Below are positions 1 to 5,203 of a DNA stretch of 5,203 bases, one piece after another. A program made the translations under genes and the position numbers. Within the stretch, counting starts at the first letter, position 1. Every line of letters begins with the position of its first letter. Origin of the DNA: an uncultured Paracoccaceae bacterium. GTDB taxonomy: Bacteria > Pseudomonadota > Alphaproteobacteria > Rhodobacterales > Rhodobacteraceae. Where the stretch lies: NCBI GenBank assembly GCA_937927885.1, contig CALEZJ010000148.1:1-5203 (forward strand). The letters are read 5' to 3'. The notes under the pieces are model-generated. The model worked only from the letters and a program-made list of their open reading frames with translations. It had not been told where the DNA came from and did no database searches.

Positions 1-1305
<1,305 letters not shown>

Positions 1306-1332
1306 GATCACCGGGTTGGATGAGCAAGAAGA

Positions 1333-1361
1333 GGGCGCGACCGCAGAGTCGCGTCCTTTTT
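1333..1361 (+). terminator. Intrinsic terminator after katG
   Basis: A 9-bp stem (1333-1341 with 1348-1356, one G-T wobble at 1335/1354) with a 6-base loop CGCAGA is followed directly by five T (1357-1361). It starts 28 bases after the katG stop, so it fits a Rho-independent terminator for katG. The galE stop codon of the opposite strand begins at 1364, so the structure fills the gap between two convergent genes. Read on the - strand, the stem is followed by a pyrimidine-rich but poor T-tract (TCTTCTTGCTC), so it may also stop galE transcription less efficiently. Confidence 0.8.
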
Positions 1362-2357
1362 CTATCCGCCCCAGCCGCCCGTCTTGTGCCATTCCCAGGC
1401 GTGCTGGATCATCAGTTTCAGCGACGAGCGCTCCGGCACCCAGCCCAGTTCCTCTCGGGCGCGACGCGAGCCGGACACAAGGCTGGCGCAATCCCCCGCC
1501 CGACGCGGGCCCAGGCTGTAGGGCACCTTCTTGCCTGTAGCCGCACGGGCGTGCGAGAGAACCTCGAGCACCGAAAACCCCACCCCGGTGCCCAGGTTGA
1601 ATGCGCGGCTGCCCTTGCCGTCCAGCAACCACTCGAGGCCCAGCACATGCGCTTCGGCCAGATCCATCACATGCACATAATCACGCATGCAACTGCCGTC
1701 ATGCGTCGGGTAATCCGTACCATGGACGACCAGTTCCGGGCGTTGGCCGTCGATGGCCTCCAGCATCACCGGGATCAGATGGGTTTCCGGGCGGTGGTTC
1801 TCGCCGATCTCGCACTCTGGGTCGGCGCCGGCAACGTTGAAATAGCGAAAGATCACATGGTTCAGCCCATGGCTTGCCTGAAAATCGCGCAGCATTTCCT
1901 CGATGGCCAGTTTCGACGAACCATAGGCATTCGTCGGTCGCTGGGCGCTGTCTTCGGTCAGCACCACTCCGTCCTGTTCGCCGTAGGTCGCGCAGGTCGA
2001 GGAAAAGACGAAATTCAAGCACTCCGCCGCAACTGCCGCCTCGATCAGTGTCAGCGAGCCCAGCACGTTGTTGCGCCAGTATTTCCCGGGATCGGCGCTG
2101 GCTTCGCCGACCAGCGAGAAGGCAGCGAAGTGCATTACCGCAACCGGTTTCCAGCGGGCAAAGATGGCATCGAGCGCATTGCGGTCCATCAGGTCAGCCT
2201 GCTCGAAGGGGCCAAAGCGCACGGCCTGCGCCCAACCGGTCGACAGGTTGTCGATCGTGACCGGAACATAGCCCTGTGCCGCCAACACCTTGCAGGCATG
2301 CGAGCCGATATAGCCCGCTCCGCCTGTCACTAGAACCACCCGACCCGAACCGCTCAA
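1362..2357 (-). CDS. galE: UDP-glucose 4-epimerase GalE
   Basis: Interconverts UDP-glucose and UDP-galactose with tightly bound NAD; it feeds the Leloir pathway and supplies UDP-galactose for surface polysaccharide. It is a short-chain dehydrogenase/reductase of the extended type, 331 residues, the normal GalE length. Visible are the Rossmann motif TGGAGYIGS (Gly12, 15, 18), Asp36 in IDNLSTG for the adenosine ribose, and HFAAFSLVGES-like NAD contacts (76-85). FSSTCATYG (118-126) has Thr121 where E. coli has Ser124. The catalytic pair is Tyr145/Lys149 in YGSSK; RYFNVAGA (171-178) and RDYVHVMDLAEAH are also typical. The start chosen is TTG at 2357, with GGGG and AGG upstream. An in-frame TAG at 2378 rules out any longer ATG form, and GTG at 2339 is the alternative. 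The gene lies behind the ligABC terminator and ends beside the katG terminator. Other NDP-sugar 4-epimerase substrates cannot be excluded. Confidence 0.93.
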   Translation of the reverse strand: MSGSGRVVLVTGGAGYIGSHACKVLAAQGYVPVTIDNLSTGWAQAVRFGPFEQADLMDRNALDAIFARWKPVAVMHFAAFSLVGEASADPGKYWRNNVLGSLTLIEAAVAAECLNFVFSSTCATYGEQDGVVLTEDSAQRPTNAYGSSKLAIEEMLRDFQASHGLNHVIFRYFNVAGADPECEIGENHRPETHLIPVMLEAIDGQRPELVVHGTDYPTHDGSCMRDYVHVMDLAEAHVLGLEWLLDGKGSRAFNLGTGVGFSVLEVLSHARAATGKKVPYSLGPRRAGDCASLVSGSRRAREELGWVPERSSLKLMIQHAWEWHKTGGWGG

Positions 2358-2384
2358 TTGCCTGCCCCGCGCTGCCTATGCGTG

Positions 2385-2412
2385 TTTCTAGGACATGCCG
2401 GCGGGGATGCAA
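2385..2412 (-). promoter_or_regulatory. Weak candidate promoter for galE
   Basis: On the - strand TTGCAT (2412-2407) and TAGAAA (2390-2385) are separated by 16 bases, a poor match to a sigma-70 promoter (about 3/6 and 4/6). It is offered because galE lies behind a strong terminator and needs its own transcription start or readthrough. No other convincing pair is seen in the 114-bp gap. Confidence 0.25.
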
Positions 2413-2422
2413 ACCACCTCCC

Positions 2423-2452
2423 AAACAAAAACGCCGCCCAAAGGCGGCGTTT
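2423..2452 (-). terminator. Strong intrinsic terminator after ligC
   Basis: A perfect 10-bp stem (2429-2438 with 2443-2452, core GCCGCC/GGCGGC) closes a 4-base loop. On the - strand it is followed by a T-rich tail reading TTTTTGTTT, of which the first three T (2431-2429) also close the stem. It begins 19 bases after the ligC TGA. This is a textbook Rho-independent terminator that separates the ligABC transcript from galE. Confidence 0.92.
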
Positions 2453-2471
2453 CAGGGCAATTGCCAGTGGA

Positions 2472-3416
2472 TCAGACGAAACTTTTCTCGATCCGGTCCA
2501 GCGTGCGCATCGCGTCCAATACCTGATGCACCGAGCCATTCGGCTCGCGGCCTTCCTTGATCGCAGTGATGAATTCACGGTCGATCAGTTCGATGCCGTT
2601 GTTCGATACCGTTACGCCGGTCAGGTCGATCTTTTTCTCGTGGCCGTCATAAAGATCGTCGTAGCGGGCAATATAGGTGCCGTTGTCACAGATGTAGCGG
2701 AAGAATGTGCCCAGGGGGCCATTGTTGTTGAACGACAGCGACAGCGTGCAGATTGCGCCCGAAGGAACCTTCATGCCGATGGACATGTCCATCGCGATGC
2801 CCAGTTCTGGATGATGCGGGCCTTCCAGACCGAAGGCGTGCGACGCAACTTCGCCGGTCTGATACTGGAACAGGTCCACCGTATGGCAGGCATGGTGCCA
2901 CAGCAGGTGATCGGTCCAACTGCGCGGTTCGCCCTTTGCGTTCATGTTCGAGCGGCGGAAGAAATAGGTCTGAACATCCATTTGCTGGATCTTCAACTCG
3001 CCCGCCACGATCTTGTTGTGAATCCACTGGTGCGACGGGTTGAAGCGGCGCACCTGCCCGGCCATCGCCAGCACGCCGGTTTCCTTTTGGACGGCGCAGA
3101 TCGCCTCCGATTCCTCCAGGCTGTCAGCCATTGGAATCTCGATCAGCACTGGCTTGCCGGCGCGCATGCACTGGATTGCCTGTTCGGCGTGCAGTTGCGT
3201 TGGCGTGGACAGGATCACCGCGTCCACATCGTCACGGGCCAGGCATTCGGCGAGGTCCGTCGCCGCATGGCCGATGCCGCGTTCGGCGGCAAGGGCGTCG
3301 ATCTTGGCCCGTGTCGGGCCCATCACCGAGGTGACCGTCACCCCCTCGATCGCCGCCAGAGCATCAAGGTGCTTGATGCCGAAGGCGCCATACGCGCCCG
3401 CAACGCAAATCCGCAT
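2472..3416 (-). CDS. ligC: 4-carboxy-2-hydroxymuconate-6-semialdehyde dehydrogenase LigC
   Basis: Oxidises the product of protocatechuate 4,5-cleavage (as its cyclic hemiacetal) to 2-pyrone-4,6-dicarboxylate with NAD(P)+; cytoplasmic. It is a Gfo/Idh/MocA-family protein of 314 residues, matching the roughly 315-320 of LigC/PmdC. The N-terminal Rossmann fold starts MRICVAG with glycines 7, 10 and 13 in GAYGAFG. TPTQLHAEQAI lies at 71-81 and EIPMADS at 93-99, where many family members have E-K-P. RRFNPSHQWIHNKI (123-136), QQMDVQTYFFRR (144-155) and the His-rich SWTDHLLWHHACHTVDLF (166-183) closely match recalled LigC/PmdC sequences, as does SLSFNNNGPLGTFFRYICDNGT. The ATG at 3416 was chosen because the Rossmann fold begins there and AAGGGG lies six bases upstream. 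The frame stays open to 3557, but that stretch overlaps ligB and is not family-like. The gene starts 10 bases after the ligB stop and is last in the operon. Confidence 0.94.
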   Translation of the reverse strand: MRICVAGAYGAFGIKHLDALAAIEGVTVTSVMGPTRAKIDALAAERGIGHAATDLAECLARDDVDAVILSTPTQLHAEQAIQCMRAGKPVLIEIPMADSLEESEAICAVQKETGVLAMAGQVRRFNPSHQWIHNKIVAGELKIQQMDVQTYFFRRSNMNAKGEPRSWTDHLLWHHACHTVDLFQYQTGEVASHAFGLEGPHHPELGIAMDMSIGMKVPSGAICTLSLSFNNNGPLGTFFRYICDNGTYIARYDDLYDGHEKKIDLTGVTVSNNGIELIDREFITAIKEGREPNGSVHQVLDAMRTLDRIEKSFV

Positions 3417-3420
3417 GACG

Positions 3421-3426
3421 TTCCCC

Positions 3427-3428
<2 letters not shown>
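3421..3428 (-). promoter_or_regulatory. Ribosome binding site of ligC
   Basis: The - strand reads AAGGGGAA, overlapping the last two bases of the ligB TAA. The GGGG core is six bases from the ATG at 3416. The site decides the ligC start against the longer open frame and implies that ribosomes ending ligB can restart on ligC. Confidence 0.8.
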
Positions 3429-4700
<1,272 letters not shown>

Positions 4701-4705
4701 GTCGT

Positions 4706-4711
4706 TCTCCC
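4706..4711 (-). promoter_or_regulatory. Ribosome binding site of ligA
   Basis: GGGAGA on the - strand lies five bases before the ATG at 4700. It sits in the same GGGAGAAC octamer that precedes ligB. Confidence 0.75.
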
Positions 4712-4764
4712 GTCCTTCTGGGCGCCGTCGTGTCCTGCCAAAGGGGGCAGGGCAGGGCCCCGAT

Positions 4765-4832
4765 CCCGTAATGTATACACGCGCGCGAGCGGTTTGGGCG
4801 AATTGAATCCTGCGGCCCGGTATTGGAAATTG
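4765..4832 (-). promoter_or_regulatory. Candidate LysR-controlled promoter of ligABC
   Basis: In the gap between the LysR gene and ligA the - strand has TATACA (4777-4772), a fair -10 element that would give a start near 4765 and a leader of about 65 bases. No good -35 exists: at 17-bp spacing the hexamer is CGCCCA (4800-4795), as expected for an activator-dependent promoter. Two short dyads lie upstream: ATTCAAT (4808-4802, centre about -40) and ATTTCCAAT (4830-4822, centre about -61). LysR-type regulators typically bind near -65 and -40. The elements are read from sequence; the promoter and binding are inferred. Confidence 0.5.
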
Positions 4833-5203
4833 CTATTCCCGACTCATGTTTTCGTCGGCGTCGGGCACTGCGGCCAGGCTGCTTTCGCGCAGCAGATCCA
4901 GAAACCGCGCCTGTGTCGCAGTGGGACGCCAGGAACTGCGATAAGTCAGGCCGATGGCGCGGATGTTGTTTTCCAGCGGCACGGCGAGCGGCACGATATG
5001 CCCGTCGCGCTCTTCGGTGCTTATCTGGTGGCGCGAGACGATGGAAATATAGTCCCCCTGCGCCAGAATGCCCCGCAGCATGACCATCGAGGACGAGACC
5101 ACCCGCACTGGCGTGCGGGGGCGGTCCTGGATGCGCAGGGTTTCGTAAAGATAGGTGCCAGCGGGTGTGGTTTTCGGTGGCGCGACCCAGGGATAGGCGA
5201 GGG
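4833..5203 (-). CDS. LysR-type transcriptional regulator, C-terminal part (N-terminus outside window)
   Basis: Probable regulator of the ligABC genes. The frame is open from the right edge (first full codon 5201-5199) to the TAG at 4835-4833, giving the last 122 residues of a protein that should be about 300 long. The segment reads YPWVAPPKTTPAGTYLYETL, then TPVRVVSSSMVMLRGILAQGDYISIVSR, then IVPLAVPLENNIRAIGLTYR, then RPTATQARFLDLLRE. This is the typical end of a LysR substrate-binding domain: the last strands of the effector-binding subdomain followed by the closing helix. The winged-helix DNA-binding domain is off the window. GTG at 5108 is only an internal codon. The gene runs in the same direction as ligABC and ends 132 bases before ligA. 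No terminator is seen between them, so some readthrough is possible. Its effector, perhaps protocatechuate or a related aromatic, is inferred from location alone. Confidence 0.85.
   Translation of the reverse strand, partial: LAYPWVAPPKTTPAGTYLYETLRIQDRPRTPVRVVSSSMVMLRGILAQGDYISIVSRHQISTEERDGHIVPLAVPLENNIRAIGLTYRSSWRPTATQARFLDLLRESSLAAVPDADENMSRE

Noticed and set aside
4731..4754. Hairpin before ligA as a terminator or attenuator
   Set aside because: Neither strand has a T-tract after the stem, and no competing antiterminator arm or leader peptide is seen.
4772..4779. Palindrome TGTATACA as an operator
   Set aside because: It is only 8 bp, overlaps the candidate -10 element and is not repeated, so I treat it as part of the promoter.

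Overview
The window looks like chromosomal DNA of a GC-rich proteobacterium. The protein sequences resemble alphaproteobacterial homologues, perhaps Rhodobacterales (Roseobacter/Paracoccus-like), but that placement is an impression from codon use and recalled homologues, not a computed result. Genes are tightly packed. The only gaps are 1306-1361, 2358-2471, 3417-3426 and 4701-4832, and each holds a terminator, a ribosome binding site or a promoter region. I see no RNA gene, mobile element or CRISPR array.

Layout from left to right: the C-terminal part of a catalase-peroxidase gene (katG, + strand, 1-1305), which enters from beyond the left edge; a hairpin terminator; then everything else on the - strand. 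Read in its own direction, the - strand carries the end of a LysR-type regulator (5203-4833, N-terminus off the right edge), a 132-bp promoter region, three tightly coupled genes ligA-ligB-ligC (4700-2472), a strong intrinsic terminator (2452-2423), and a UDP-glucose 4-epimerase gene, galE (2357-1362). galE converges on katG.

The ligABC unit encodes the first two steps of protocatechuate 4,5-cleavage (meta-cleavage of lignin-derived aromatics). LigA and LigB are the small and large subunits of the iron(II) extradiol dioxygenase that opens protocatechuate to 4-carboxy-2-hydroxymuconate-6-semialdehyde. LigC is the NAD(P)-dependent dehydrogenase that oxidises this product to 2-pyrone-4,6-dicarboxylate. 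The later steps (LigI hydrolase, LigU/LigJ, LigK aldolase) are not in the window and must lie elsewhere if the pathway is complete. The LysR-type protein is the obvious candidate regulator. Two short ATT-N-AAT dyads sit at about -61 and -40 relative to a candidate -10 element before ligA, the arrangement expected of LysR-type activation.

The enzymes are recognisable members of known families. I do not see a wholly new system. The points most worth checking are the promoter architecture before ligA, the tandem rather than divergent placement of the LysR gene, the short catabolic cluster that ends at ligC, and the TTG start of galE.
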